From Janthinobacterium sp. PAMC25594 (lineage in GTDB: Bacteria; Pseudomonadota; Gammaproteobacteria; Burkholderiales; Burkholderiaceae_D), in NCBI RefSeq assembly GCF_019443505.1, contig NZ_CP080377.1, forward strand, positions 5,394,001 through 5,458,000: DNA of 64,000 nucleotides, in the 5' to 3' direction. A program made the translations under genes and the position numbers. Below are positions 27,620-36,160 of this stretch, piece by piece; position 1 is the stretch's first letter, and every line of letters begins with the position of its first letter. Under the pieces are notes generated by a model that made no database searches, was not told the origin of the DNA, and was given only the letters and a program-made list of their open reading frames with translations.

Positions 27620-28573
27620 ATGAATTCAATGCAGCAAGATGTCGATGAACGCACCAGCCTGACAGGCAATAACAAATTCGAACTGTTCCTGTTCAAGCTG
27701 GGCACCAGTGATCACTCGACCAGCCGCGAACTGTTCGGCATCAATGTGTTCAAAGTCCGTGAAATCATGGAAATGCCGGCCATTACGGCGGTGGCCGGGT
27801 CGCACCCGCACATGCTGGGCGTGGTCAATATCCGTGGCCAGATCGTGCCCGTGATCGACTTGCCGATGGCGGTCGGTTGCAAGAGCAGCGGTTTGAAGAT
27901 CCTGATGGTGACGGAATTCGCCCGTTCGACGCAGGCGTTTGCCGTGGAAGAGGTCGATGAAATCGTGCGCCTCGAATGGAACCAGGTGCTGTCGGCCGAA
28001 TCGAGCGTCGGTGGCGGCCTCGTCACCAGCATCGCCCGCCTCGATGGCGACACGGACAAGACGCGCCTGGCGCAAGTGCTGGACGTGGAGCAAATCCTGC
28101 GCAACGTGCTGCCGTCGGGCGACCCGGACGTGGACGAAAGCAGCATCGGCCCGCAAGTGCGCTTGCCGGCCGGCGCCGTGATCCTCGCGGCCGACGATTC
28201 CTCGCTGGCCCGCTCGCTGATCGAGAAGGGCCTCGAAGCGATGGGCGTGCCCTTCATCATGACCAAGACGGGCAAGGAAGCGTGGGAACGCCTGCAGGCG
28301 ATCTCGGCCCAGGCGGCCACCGAAGGCAAGACGGCGAAAGACAAGGTCGCGCTGGTGCTGACCGACCTGGAAATGCCGGAAATGGATGGTTTCACCCTGA
28401 CGCGCAACATCAAGAACGATGGCCGCTTCTCCAACATCCCCGTGGTGATCCACTCGTCGCTGACGGGCTCGACCAACGAAGACCACGTCAAGGGCGTGGG
28501 CGCCGATGGTTATGTGGCCAAGTTTGTGGCGGCGGAATTGGCGGAAACCATCCGCAAAGTGCTGGCGCGGTAA
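27620..28573 (+). CDS. cheV: CheV, CheW-receiver chemotaxis coupling protein
   Basis: A 317-residue fusion of a CheW-like domain (about 20-165, 'GINVFKVREIMEMPAITAVA' and 'HPHMLGVVNIRGQIVPVIDL') to a receiver domain (about 180-315, 'ILAADDSSLARS', phospho-acceptor Asp in 'LVLTDLEMPEMDGF', Lys in 'GYVAKFV'). CheV couples receptors to CheA and is tuned by phosphorylation of its receiver. The start has AAGGGG a few bases upstream. It is an orphan here, divergent from zwf and followed by a terminator; no cheA or cheW is in the window. Confidence 0.95.
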   Translation: MNSMQQDVDERTSLTGNNKFELFLFKLGTSDHSTSRELFGINVFKVREIMEMPAITAVAGSHPHMLGVVNIRGQIVPVIDLPMAVGCKSSGLKILMVTEFARSTQAFAVEEVDEIVRLEWNQVLSAESSVGGGLVTSIARLDGDTDKTRLAQVLDVEQILRNVLPSGDPDVDESSIGPQVRLPAGAVILAADDSSLARSLIEKGLEAMGVPFIMTKTGKEAWERLQAISAQAATEGKTAKDKVALVLTDLEMPEMDGFTLTRNIKNDGRFSNIPVVIHSSLTGSTNEDHVKGVGADGYVAKFVAAELAETIRKVLAR

Positions 28574-28589
28574 GCTGAAGCAACTGTAG

Positions 28590-28622
28590 GTCGGATTAGC
28601 GGCGTACGCCGCGTAATCCGAC
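28590..28622. repeat. Long REP-like palindrome, family 2
   Basis: GTCGGATTA (28590-28598) and TAATCCGAC (28614-28622) enclose an almost perfectly self-complementary GC core (28599-28613). The whole 33-bp unit can form a cruciform. It lies 17 bp after the cheV stop and is unrelated in sequence to the family-1 palindromes. Confidence 0.8.
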
Positions 28623-28646
28623 ACCGCCATGGACAACAGTGAGCGT

Positions 28647-28685
28647 AAAAAAAGCGCCGGTACCCGCGAGGGTCCGGCGCTTTTT
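28647..28685. terminator. Bidirectional terminator between cheV and the SMP-30 gene
   Basis: GCGCCGG with ACCC pairs with GGGT and CCGGCGC (one bulge). Seven A's lie on the left and five T's on the right. It serves the two convergent genes. Confidence 0.85.
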
Positions 28686-28700
28686 CATGCTGGCAAACGA

Positions 28701-29597
28701 TTACGCCTGATACAGGTGTTCCGGCTGGCCCGCCACGTCCACGCGCACGGACAGCACGTGGCCCGTCAACGGGTAGTCGGCGAGTTCGGCGGCGGAACGG
28801 TTGTGGCTGGCGCTGGTGATGTACAGCGTGCGCAGGTCGGGGCCGCCGAACGTCACCATGGTGGGGCAGCGCACGGGCACGGTAATTTCACCGAGCAAAT
28901 GGCCATCGGGGGCGAAGCGCAAGATCTTGCCGCCTTCAAACATGGCCGACCAGTAATTTCCTTCGCTGTCGACGGCCGCGCCATCGGGGCGCCCGCCGTA
29001 GTCAGCTGCTTTCTTGTCCGTGGAAAAGCGCTGGAATGGTTGCGGCGCGGAAATGGCTCCCGTGGCCGCGTCGAAGTCGAAGCGGTCGATGCGGTGCGTG
29101 GTGGTATCGGCGTGATACATGGTGTGTTTGTCCGGGCTGAAGCCCAGGCCGTTCGACACGGTCATGCCGCCCGACCAGACCTTGCGTACTTGTCCCTTTT
29201 CCAGCACGAACATTTCCGCCGCATCGGCGCTGCGCGGCTCGAAAATCGTGCCGACCCAGAAGCGGCCCGCCGGGTCGACCTTGCCATCGTTGAAGCGCGT
29301 GGTGGCCATGTCGAATGGCGCCGGGGCGATTTCCGCCAGGCTGCCCGTCTTTGTGTCGAGGTGGGCAAAGCCGCTGCGCAAGGCCACGATCAGGCCGCCG
29401 CCCGCATTGATGGCCAGCGCCGACGGTTCCGTCGGCATGCTCCACTGTTCATGCTTGCCGCTGGCCGGGTGCAAGCGGTGCACGGCGCGGCCATCGATGT
29501 CGACCCAGTACAGGGCCGCTTCCTTGCCATGCCATAGCGGGCATTCGCCCACTTGCATGGGTTTGTCGCTGACTACCTTGATCTCGTAAATATTCAT
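28701..29597 (-). CDS. SMP-30/gluconolactonase-family lactonase
   Basis: A 298-residue six-bladed beta-propeller of the SMP-30/LRE family. Landmarks are 'GECPLWHGKEAALYWVDIDG' near the N-terminus (metal-ligand Glu), 'TRFNDGKVDPAGRFWVGT' (Asn ligand and family signature) and 'GMTVSNGLGFSPDKHTMYHADT' (second Asn/Asp ligand). Such enzymes hydrolyse sugar lactones; next to zwf, pgi and edd a 6-phosphogluconolactonase or gluconolactonase role is attractive, but substrate cannot be read from sequence. It follows pgi on the same strand. Confidence 0.88.
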   Translation of the reverse strand: MNIYEIKVVSDKPMQVGECPLWHGKEAALYWVDIDGRAVHRLHPASGKHEQWSMPTEPSALAINAGGGLIVALRSGFAHLDTKTGSLAEIAPAPFDMATTRFNDGKVDPAGRFWVGTIFEPRSADAAEMFVLEKGQVRKVWSGGMTVSNGLGFSPDKHTMYHADTTTHRIDRFDFDAATGAISAPQPFQRFSTDKKAADYGGRPDGAAVDSEGNYWSAMFEGGKILRFAPDGHLLGEITVPVRCPTMVTFGGPDLRTLYITSASHNRSAAELADYPLTGHVLSVRVDVAGQPEHLYQA

Positions 29598-29732
29598 CTA
29601 TCTCTTTTTAGTACACCGATCAAAACCTACTGCGCGTCGTGATTTACGGTCTGCGATGCTCACTGTACCTTCGTACAGTTGCGCTTCTCGACCGCAACTC
29701 CCTTCCGCTCGCTACGGTTTTGTTCGGTGTTG
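29598..29732. other. Intergenic spacer with overlapping hairpins
   Basis: ACTGTAC-CTTC-GTACAGT (29662-29679) overlaps a second possible stem, AGTTGCG (29677-29683) with CGCAACT (29693-29699); the two cannot form together. It may be a terminator-like or repeated element between pgi and the SMP-30 gene. No T-run follows. Confidence 0.4.
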
Positions 29733-31451
29733 TTAATATGCGGCTTTTGCTGCTTTCGCCAGGGCAATCAAGCCATTGGTCGAGCTGTCGTGGTGGTCGG
29801 GACGGGCTTCGCCCGTCAGTTCGGCCTGGATTTTCTTGGCCAGCACCTTGCCCAGTTCCACGCCCCACTGGTCGAAACTGTTGACGTTCCACAAGACGCC
29901 CTGCACGAAGGTCTTGTGCTCGTACAGCGCGATCAGGGCGCCCAGGGTGGTCGGCGTCAGCTGGTCCATCAAAATGGTGTTGCTGGGGCGGTTGCCGGGG
30001 AAGGTCTTGTGCGGCACCAGCGCCTCGATTGCGTTTTCCGGCAAGCCTTGCGCCTGCAGGTCCATGCGCACTTCCTCGCCCGTCTTGCCCGTCATGAAGG
30101 CTTCCGACTGGGCGAAGCAGTTGGCCAGCAGGGCGTCGTGGTGGCCCGGCAAGTCGTGCGTGGCGCGCAGGGCGGCGATGAAGTCGATGGGGGTAATATC
30201 GGTGCCCTGGTGCAGCAGCTGGAAATACGCGTGCTGCGCATTCGTGCCGCAATCGCCCCAGATGACGGGGCCGGTGGGCACGTCGACGGGCACGCCATCC
30301 TTGGTGACGCGCTTGCCGTTGCTTTCCATGTCCAGCTGTTGCAGATAGGCGGCGAAGCGGCTCAAGTCCTGGTGATACGGCGCGATGGAGACGGAGCCGC
30401 AATCGAGGAACTGGCGGTTCCAGAAGCCCACCATGGCCAGCACGACGGGCATGTTCTGTTCCAGCGGTGCCTGGCGGAAGTGTTGATCCATCGCATGCGC
30501 GCCGGCGAGGAAATCGCTGAAGTATTCAAAGCCCACGGACAGCGCCACGGCCAGGCCGATCGACGACCAGACGGAATAGCGGCCACCGACCCAGTCCCAG
30601 AACGGGAACATGTTTTCCGGCGAAATGCCGAAGTCGACGATGGCTTGCGTGTTGGTCGAGACGGCCACAAAATGTTGCGCCAGGTCCTTTTCTTCGCCTT
30701 CGAGCAGGAACCAGGCGCGCGCCGTGTTGGCGTTGAGCATGGTTTCAGCGGTAACAAAGGTTTTCGAGGCCACGATGAACAAGGTCGTTTCCGGATCGAC
30801 TTTCGACAGGGTCGCTTCCATGTCGTGCCCGTCGACGTTGGACACAAAGTGCATTTCCAGGCCCGGGTTGGCATACGAGCGCAGCGCCAGGCAAGCCATT
30901 TTCGGACCCAGGTCCGAGCCGCCGATGCCGATGTTGACGATGTCGCAAATCGGCTTGCCCGTGTGGCCGAGCCAGCTGCCATTGCGGACCTTGTCCGTAA
31001 ATGCCTTGACGCGCTGCAGCACATCTTGCACGTCGGCATCGATATCCTGGCCATCGACCACCAGCGCGGTGCCGCGTGGCGCGCGCAAAGCGGTATGCAG
31101 AACGGCCCGATGTTCGGTAAGATTGATTTTCTCGCCAGTGAACATGGCTTCGCGCTGCGCTTCCACGCCGCGTTCGCGGGCCAGGTCCATCAGCAGCGCC
31201 ATGGCGGTGGCGTCGACGCGGTTCTTCGAGTAATCGAGCAGCAGGCCGGCCGCATCGACCGTCATCGTCGAGAAACGCGCGGGGTCAAGAGCGAACAGCT
31301 GGCGCAGATGCACTTCGCGCAGGCTGGCGCTGTGCGCTTGCAGGGACTGGAAACTGGCGGTGGCGGTGATGGCAGGAGTAGGTGCTGGCTGGCGCATGGC
31401 GGTCGGCTTGGGTGCTTGTCTCGGTTGAAAGGAGCGCGGCGCGTTCATCAT
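29733..31451 (-). CDS. pgi: Glucose-6-phosphate isomerase
   Basis: A 572-residue enzyme interconverting glucose-6-P and fructose-6-P. Conserved parts: 'IGIGGSDLGPKMACLAL' (substrate phosphate site), 'FIVASKTFVTAETMLNA', 'FPFWDWVGGRYSVWSSIG' and 'GTNAQHAYFQLLHQGTD'. The first ~30 residues are a Pro/Ala-rich tail before the conserved fold. Two adjacent Met codons (31451, 31448) are possible starts and neither has a strong ribosome site. A HexR-like box at 31500-31514 lies about 50 bp upstream, in the region shared with the divergent edd. Confidence 0.96.
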   Translation of the reverse strand: MMNAPRSFQPRQAPKPTAMRQPAPTPAITATASFQSLQAHSASLREVHLRQLFALDPARFSTMTVDAAGLLLDYSKNRVDATAMALLMDLARERGVEAQREAMFTGEKINLTEHRAVLHTALRAPRGTALVVDGQDIDADVQDVLQRVKAFTDKVRNGSWLGHTGKPICDIVNIGIGGSDLGPKMACLALRSYANPGLEMHFVSNVDGHDMEATLSKVDPETTLFIVASKTFVTAETMLNANTARAWFLLEGEEKDLAQHFVAVSTNTQAIVDFGISPENMFPFWDWVGGRYSVWSSIGLAVALSVGFEYFSDFLAGAHAMDQHFRQAPLEQNMPVVLAMVGFWNRQFLDCGSVSIAPYHQDLSRFAAYLQQLDMESNGKRVTKDGVPVDVPTGPVIWGDCGTNAQHAYFQLLHQGTDITPIDFIAALRATHDLPGHHDALLANCFAQSEAFMTGKTGEEVRMDLQAQGLPENAIEALVPHKTFPGNRPSNTILMDQLTPTTLGALIALYEHKTFVQGVLWNVNSFDQWGVELGKVLAKKIQAELTGEARPDHHDSSTNGLIALAKAAKAAY

Positions 31452-31499
31452 GGCGAACGTGGGTGCCGGCGTTGGTATGAGAATAATACATCACAAAAA

Positions 31500-31514
31500 C
31501 GTAATTTCACTACA
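31500..31514 (-). promoter_or_regulatory. HexR-like operator of pgi
   Basis: The minus strand reads TGTAGTGAAATTACG, 13 of 15 to TGTARTWWWAYTACA. It lies 48 bp before the pgi start. Confidence 0.7.
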
Positions 31515-31690
31515 GTTTATGACGTGAAGCCGATTTTGTCGTGCTTTTTTTAGCGATTGCGGCAGTCGCATATAAGAGATAGGTTGGCGGCTGCGGATAC
31601 GCGATATTGCCTGGGTTGGCTTTGAGACGCCGCAATTTGTGGCTTATTTCTGTTGTTGGCCCATGCAAGAGTGCTTCTTCTTCACCGTTT

Positions 31691-31705
31691 TGTAGTAAAA
31701 TTTCA
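31691..31705 (+). promoter_or_regulatory. HexR-like operator of edd-eda
   Basis: The plus strand reads TGTAGTAAAATTTCA, 14 of 15 to the HexR palindrome and nearly identical to the distal zwf box. It ends 28 bp before the edd ATG, where a bound repressor would block initiation or early elongation. Confidence 0.75.
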
Positions 31706-31733
31706 CGAAATACTCATTTTTAAGGAAATCCAT

Positions 31734-33647
31734 ATGGCGCTGCATCCAGTAGTCGAATCCGTAACAGCGCGCATCATCGCGCGCAGCCGGCCATCGCGCG
31801 GCGCCTATCTGGCGCATCTGGATGCGGCCCGCATCCAGGGCGTGCAGCGCGGCGCCTTGTCGTGCACCAACCTGGCGCACGGCTTTGCCGCCTTTCCCGT
31901 CAACGACAAGCTGTCGCTGAAAGAATACAAGAAGCCGTCCGTGGCCATCGTTTCCTCGTACAACGACATGCTGTCGGCGCACCAGCCGTTCGAAGGCTTC
32001 CCGCAGATCATCAAGCAAGCCGTGCGCGAAGTGGGCGCCGTGGCCCAATTCGCCGGCGGCGTGCCCGCCATGTGCGATGGCGTGACGCAAGGCCAGCCAG
32101 GCATGGAATTGTCGCTGTTTTCGCGCGACACCATCGCCATGTCGACCGCCGTGGCGCTGTCGCACAATATGTTCGACGCCGCCCTGTACCTGGGCGTGTG
32201 CGACAAGATCGTGCCGGGCCTGTTGATCGGCGCGCTGCACTTCGGCCACTTGCCGGCCGTCTTCGTGCCGGCCGGTCCGATGACGTCGGGTCTGTCGAAC
32301 CAGGAAAAAGCCAAGGTGCGCCAGCTGTATGCGCAAGGCAAGGCCACGCGCGAAGACTTGCTCGAAGGCGAATCGAAAGCCTACCACGGCGCCGGCACCT
32401 GTACTTTTTATGGTACCGCCAACAGCAACCAGATGCTGATGGAAGTGATGGGCCTGCACTTGCCGGGCGCCGCCTTCATCACGCCGAACACGCCGCTGCG
32501 CGATGCGCTGACCAAGGCCGCCGCCCAGCGCGCCGCCGGCATCACGGCGCAAAGCGCCAATTACTTGCCAGTCGGCCATATCGTCGACGAGAAATGTATC
32601 GTCAACGCCGTCGTGGGCTTGCTGGCCACGGGCGGTTCGACCAACCATACCTTGCACCTGGTGGCGATCGCCAAGGCGGCCGGCATCGTCATCGACTGGA
32701 ACGATTTTAACGAACTGTCGGCCATCGTGCCGATGCTCACGCGCATCTACCCGAACGGCGACGCCGACGTGAACCATTTCCACGCGGCCGGCGGCACCGG
32801 TTATCTGATCCGCGAATTGCTCGATGCGGGCTTGCTGCACGAGGACGTCAACACCATCCTGGGCCACGGCTTGCGCGCGCACTGCATGGAGCCGTTCCTC
32901 GGTGAAGACGGCAAGGTGTTCTGGAAAGACGCACCGGCCGCCAGCGCCGACGAAAACGTGCTGCGCCCTGCCTCGAACCCGTTCGCGCCGGACGGCGGCA
33001 TGGTCCTCGTCGCGGGCAACCTGGGCCGCGCCGTGATGAAGGTGTCGGCCGTCAAGCCGCAGCACCGCACGGTCGAAGCGCCTGCGCTGGTGTTCAATTC
33101 GCAGGAAGAGTTCATGAACGCCTACAAGGCGGGCATCCTGGACCGCGACTTCGTCGCCGTGCTGCGCTTCCAGGGCCCGCGCGCCAACGGCATGCCGGAA
33201 TTGCATGCGCTGACGCCCGCGCTGGCCAACCTGCAGGATGCGGGCCGCCACGTGGCGCTGGTCACCGATGGCCGCATGTCGGGCGCGTCGGGCAAGGTGC
33301 CGGCCGCCATCCACGTCTCGCCTGAAATCCTCGCCGGCGGCCCGCTGGGCCTGGTGCGCGACGGCGACATCATCCGCCTCGACGCGTTTACCGGCGTATT
33401 GGAAGCGCTGGTGCCGGCCGACGTCTGGCACGCGCGTGCGCTGGTCACGGCCGACCTGTCGCCGAACCACGTCGGCATGGGCCGCGAGCTGTTTTCCATG
33501 TTCCGTTCCACCGTCAGCGCGGCGGAAGAGGGTGCCACCACCTTCGGCCTGCCGTCGCCGATTCCCACCACCGTCGCCTTGCACGACGCCGACAATGTCG
33601 GTGATACCGTACCCGGTTCCGATGAAGACTTTTTGGCTAGGAAATAA
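31734..33647 (+). CDS. edd: Phosphogluconate dehydratase (Entner-Doudoroff)
   Basis: A 637-residue Fe-S dehydratase of the IlvD/Edd family turning 6-phosphogluconate into KDPG. Conserved segments: '[20 protein letters not shown]', '[20 protein letters not shown]' (cluster Cys), '[19 protein letters not shown]' (second cluster Cys) and '[18 protein letters not shown]'. The start at 31734 has AAGGA upstream. It is 3 bp from eda, forming the classical edd-eda pair. Confidence 0.96.
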   Translation: MALHPVVESVTARIIARSRPSRGAYLAHLDAARIQGVQRGALSCTNLAHGFAAFPVNDKLSLKEYKKPSVAIVSSYNDMLSAHQPFEGFPQIIKQAVREVGAVAQFAGGVPAMCDGVTQGQPGMELSLFSRDTIAMSTAVALSHNMFDAALYLGVCDKIVPGLLIGALHFGHLPAVFVPAGPMTSGLSNQEKAKVRQLYAQGKATREDLLEGESKAYHGAGTCTFYGTANSNQMLMEVMGLHLPGAAFITPNTPLRDALTKAAAQRAAGITAQSANYLPVGHIVDEKCIVNAVVGLLATGGSTNHTLHLVAIAKAAGIVIDWNDFNELSAIVPMLTRIYPNGDADVNHFHAAGGTGYLIRELLDAGLLHEDVNTILGHGLRAHCMEPFLGEDGKVFWKDAPAASADENVLRPASNPFAPDGGMVLVAGNLGRAVMKVSAVKPQHRTVEAPALVFNSQEEFMNAYKAGILDRDFVAVLRFQGPRANGMPELHALTPALANLQDAGRHVALVTDGRMSGASGKVPAAIHVSPEILAGGPLGLVRDGDIIRLDAFTGVLEALVPADVWHARALVTADLSPNHVGMGRELFSMFRSTVSAAEEGATTFGLPSPIPTTVALHDADNVGDTVPGSDEDFLARK

Positions 33648-33650
33648 GAG

Positions 33651-34280
33651 ATGACCATGACACTACTGGAAATTATGCGCACTTCGAGCGTGATCCCCGT
33701 GATTGCGATCGACGATCCTGAACACGCCGTACCGCTGGCGCGCGCGCTGGTGGCGGGCGGCATCCGCGTGCTGGAAGTGACCCTGCGCACCAAGCACGGC
33801 CTCGAAGCGATCCGCGCCATGTCGGAAGTGCCAGGCGCCATCGTCGGCGTCGGCACGCTCACCCGCCCAGAGGAATTTGCCCTGGCGCGCGATGCGGGCG
33901 CCGTGTTCGGCGTCTCGCCAGGCCTGACTTCCGCCCTGGTGGCGGCGGCGAAAAGCAGCGGCCTGCCCTTGCTGCCAGGCGTGATGACGCCAGGCGAAGT
34001 GATGGCGGCGCGTGAAAACGGCTTCCAGCAGCTGAAACTGTTCCCGGCCGTGCCGGCCGGCGGCATCGGCATGCTCAACGCGATTTACGGCCCGCTGCCG
34101 GACATCACGTTCTGCCCGACGGGCGGCATCTCGCAAGAGACGGCGTCGCAGTTCCTGGCATGCAAGAACGTCGCCTGCGTGGGCGGCTCGTGGCTGACGC
34201 CGAAAGACGCGATCGCGGCCGGTAACTGGGACCGCATCACGGAAATCGCGAAAGCGGCCAGCGGTTTACGATCCGCGTAA
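33651..34280 (+). CDS. eda: KDPG aldolase
   Basis: A 209-residue class I aldolase splitting 2-keto-3-deoxy-6-phosphogluconate into pyruvate and glyceraldehyde-3-P. It has the catalytic Glu region 'RVLEVTLRT' and the Schiff-base lysine in 'QQLKLFPAVPAGG'. The C-terminal phosphate site is 'CPTGGIS' and 'CVGGSWLTP'. It begins 3 bp after edd and ends in a strong hairpin terminator, so edd-eda is a two-gene operon. Confidence 0.97.
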   Translation: MTMTLLEIMRTSSVIPVIAIDDPEHAVPLARALVAGGIRVLEVTLRTKHGLEAIRAMSEVPGAIVGVGTLTRPEEFALARDAGAVFGVSPGLTSALVAAAKSSGLPLLPGVMTPGEVMAARENGFQQLKLFPAVPAGGIGMLNAIYGPLPDITFCPTGGISQETASQFLACKNVACVGGSWLTPKDAIAAGNWDRITEIAKAASGLRSA

Positions 34281-34289
34281 GCGGCACCG

Positions 34290-34326
34290 GCGCGGCAGGC
34301 TTGCATGCCTGCCGCGCTTTCTTCTC
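34290..34326 (+). terminator. Terminator of edd-eda
   Basis: An 11-bp perfect stem (34290-34300 with 34307-34317) with loop TTGCAT, followed by TTTCTTCT. It begins 9 bp after the eda stop. Confidence 0.85.
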
Positions 34327-34334
34327 TTCTTCTT

Positions 34335-34856
34335 ATGCGAGTCTTGCGCCGCCCCCTCACCATCGGCGAAACCGCCATGGCCCGCAGCGTCTTCCAGGGC
34401 GCCATCGACTACGCGCGCGTGCGCGTCGTGCGCGGCTCCTTTCTTCCTTTTGGCTTGCAGGACCAGAACACGGCGATGACGCCGCGCGGCAGCCTGCACT
34501 TCATGCCGGCCCAGTACCGCGACGATTTTTCCCGCGAAGGCAATAGCGGCAAGCTGTTCTTCATCCACGAAATGGTGCATGTGTGGCAGTACCAGCTCGG
34601 CTACAGCGTGCTGCTGCATGGCGTGCTGCTGGCGCTGCGCGGCGGCTACATCGGGCAGCGCGCCTACCGCTACGACGCGCAGGCCGGCGGCATCCTGTCC
34701 GACTTCAACATGGAACAGCAGGGCGACATCATCGCCCACTATTTCGGCGCGCGCCAGCTGGGCATTCCCGCCTACGTGGCGAAGCTGCCGCAGCTGCAGG
34801 ATATCCTGCAAGGCTTCCTGATCGACCCCGCCGACCGCCGCCTGCTGCCGCGCTAA
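34335..34856 (+). CDS. Small HExxH-motif protein (putative zinc-dependent peptidase-like)
   Basis: A 173-residue protein with a metalloprotease-like motif HEMVH in 'FFIHEMVHVWQYQLG' (about residues 74-88). The rest includes 'RPLTIGETAMARSVFQGAI' near the N-terminus and a basic end, 'PADRRLLPR'. Relatives are often annotated as Vgr-related or hypothetical proteins; the true activity is unknown. No signal peptide or third zinc ligand can be assigned with certainty, though Glu/His in 'EQQGDIIAHYFGARQLG' are candidates. The start follows the eda terminator within 10 bp with no ribosome site, so a leaderless transcript or a start at 34377 remains possible. Confidence 0.75.
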   Translation: MRVLRRPLTIGETAMARSVFQGAIDYARVRVVRGSFLPFGLQDQNTAMTPRGSLHFMPAQYRDDFSREGNSGKLFFIHEMVHVWQYQLGYSVLLHGVLLALRGGYIGQRAYRYDAQAGGILSDFNMEQQGDIIAHYFGARQLGIPAYVAKLPQLQDILQGFLIDPADRRLLPR

Positions 34857-34908
34857 TTTTATTTCCCTGCTCATTTTCGAGCGCACCTGATTTGCCCGCA
34901 TTCAGACC

Positions 34909-34937
34909 TTGACTTTCGTCTCAGCATTACCTAAATT
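34909..34937 (+). promoter_or_regulatory. Sigma-70 promoter of tadE-tadF-tadG
   Basis: TTGACT, 17 bases, TAAATT, in an AT-rich stretch 80-110 bp before the tadE ATG. A good match by spacing and composition; not tested. Confidence 0.55.
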
Positions 34938-35018
34938 AAATTATACAAAGAACAATTTATTTGATTTTATTGCAACTTCGGCGCGAGACCGAGAGCAACC
35001 TGTCCAAGCGAGTAAATC

Positions 35019-35543
35019 ATGCAGACTAGAAACAGCTGTAGGGGAAAGTTGTGTCTGAAAAAAATGCCGCGCGGCGCGGCCTTGGTGGAATTTGCCTTGA
35101 TCGCGCCCATCCTCTTTTTCCTCATCGCCATGATCATGGAACTGGGGGTCATGTTCTGGGTCAACCTGACAATGCAATACGCGGTGCGCGAAGGGGCGCG
35201 CTATTCCATCACGGGACAAAGCAACCTCGACCCCGCCACGGCGAACAAGCAGCGTTACGAAGCGGTATTGCAACGAATCAAGGATAGTTCGCTGGGGCTG
35301 TATGGCATGCTCAGTCCCGTCATCGTCGTCAATGGCGTGTCGCAAACGCCATCGGCGTACAACAACAATATGTTTGGCGCCGCCGGCGACATCGTCGTCT
35401 TGCAGGTGAACTGCACCTGGCCTGTCATCACGCCCGCCTGGCGCTTGATGGCGCTGCTCAACCCCAGCCACCAGACCAGTGCCGGCTCGCGCAGCCAATA
35501 CACATTCAGCGTGGCTGCCACCATGCGCAACGAGGCCTTCTGA
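35019..35543 (+). CDS. tadE: TadE-like minor pseudopilin of the Tad pilus
   Basis: A 174-residue protein with a class-IVb-like N-terminus: a basic leader, then RG|AALVEFALIAPILFFLIAM with Glu at +5 after the predicted cleavage Gly. TadE proteins are processed by the Tad prepilin peptidase and act as minor pseudopilins in Flp pilus assembly. The remainder is a soluble beta-rich region with one cysteine. Its stop overlaps the start of the next gene by one base. It lies on the plus strand, convergent with the rest of the tad genes. Confidence 0.9.
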   Translation: MQTRNSCRGKLCLKKMPRGAALVEFALIAPILFFLIAMIMELGVMFWVNLTMQYAVREGARYSITGQSNLDPATANKQRYEAVLQRIKDSSLGLYGMLSPVIVVNGVSQTPSAYNNNMFGAAGDIVVLQVNCTWPVITPAWRLMALLNPSHQTSAGSRSQYTFSVAATMRNEAF

Positions 35544-36124
35544 TGAAAGCGCGCAAACTGCCAATCCGGCGCCAGAAGGGTGTGGCCGCCGTGGAATTCG
35601 CTCTCGTGCTGCCATTCTTGCTGATGCTGGCCGTCCCCGTGTTCGACCTGGCGCGCATCGTGCAAGGCGACATGATCCTGACCAATCTGAGCCGCGAAGG
35701 CGCCAACCTGGCATCGCGCTCCTCGCAAGACCCCCAGACCATCATGACGGCGCTGGCCATGACGACGCCGCCGCTGGACATGGCCACCAATGGCAGCATG
35801 TACATCAGCAAGATCATGGGCAATGGCCCTGGCAAGTCGAACGTCATACTGGAACACTACCGCTGGACGAAGGGGGCGCAGCAGCCGAGCCGGGTATGGA
35901 CTTGCAACAGCTGGGCCACCGATGGCAGCGGCAAGTGCAGCAACATCCCCAGCGCCGGCTCGGCCATCAATGACGCCATGAGCAACCAGCTCGCTGATGG
36001 CGAAGTGATTTATGTCGTGGAAACGCTGTACCGCTCGACCATTCTGTTTGCAGGCATGAACCTGGGCTTCGGCGCCAAAACGCCGCAGCTGAGCGGCAAC
36101 CTGTACGCCAAAACCATCTTCTGA
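35543..36124 (+). CDS. tadF: TadF/TadE-family minor pseudopilin
   Basis: A 193-residue protein starting with a short basic leader, then KG|VAAVEFALVLPFLLML with Glu +5, again a prepilin-peptidase substrate. It has two cysteines near residues 115-130 in 'TCNSWATDGSGKCSN' that could form a disulfide outside the membrane. It is the second gene of the tadE-tadF-tadG set, coupled to tadE by a 1-nt overlap. The TadE/TadF distinction is by order. Confidence 0.85.
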   Translation: MKARKLPIRRQKGVAAVEFALVLPFLLMLAVPVFDLARIVQGDMILTNLSREGANLASRSSQDPQTIMTALAMTTPPLDMATNGSMYISKIMGNGPGKSNVILEHYRWTKGAQQPSRVWTCNSWATDGSGKCSNIPSAGSAINDAMSNQLADGEVIYVVETLYRSTILFAGMNLGFGAKTPQLSGNLYAKTIF

Positions 36125-36160
36125 CATCCGGACGCCATCAGCCGGTACCTGGAGGGCATC

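Noticed and set aside
29679..33584. Long antisense frames opposite pgi (624 aa) and edd (646 aa)
   Set aside because: Both are low-complexity mirror frames of well-conserved enzymes and show no recognisable family.
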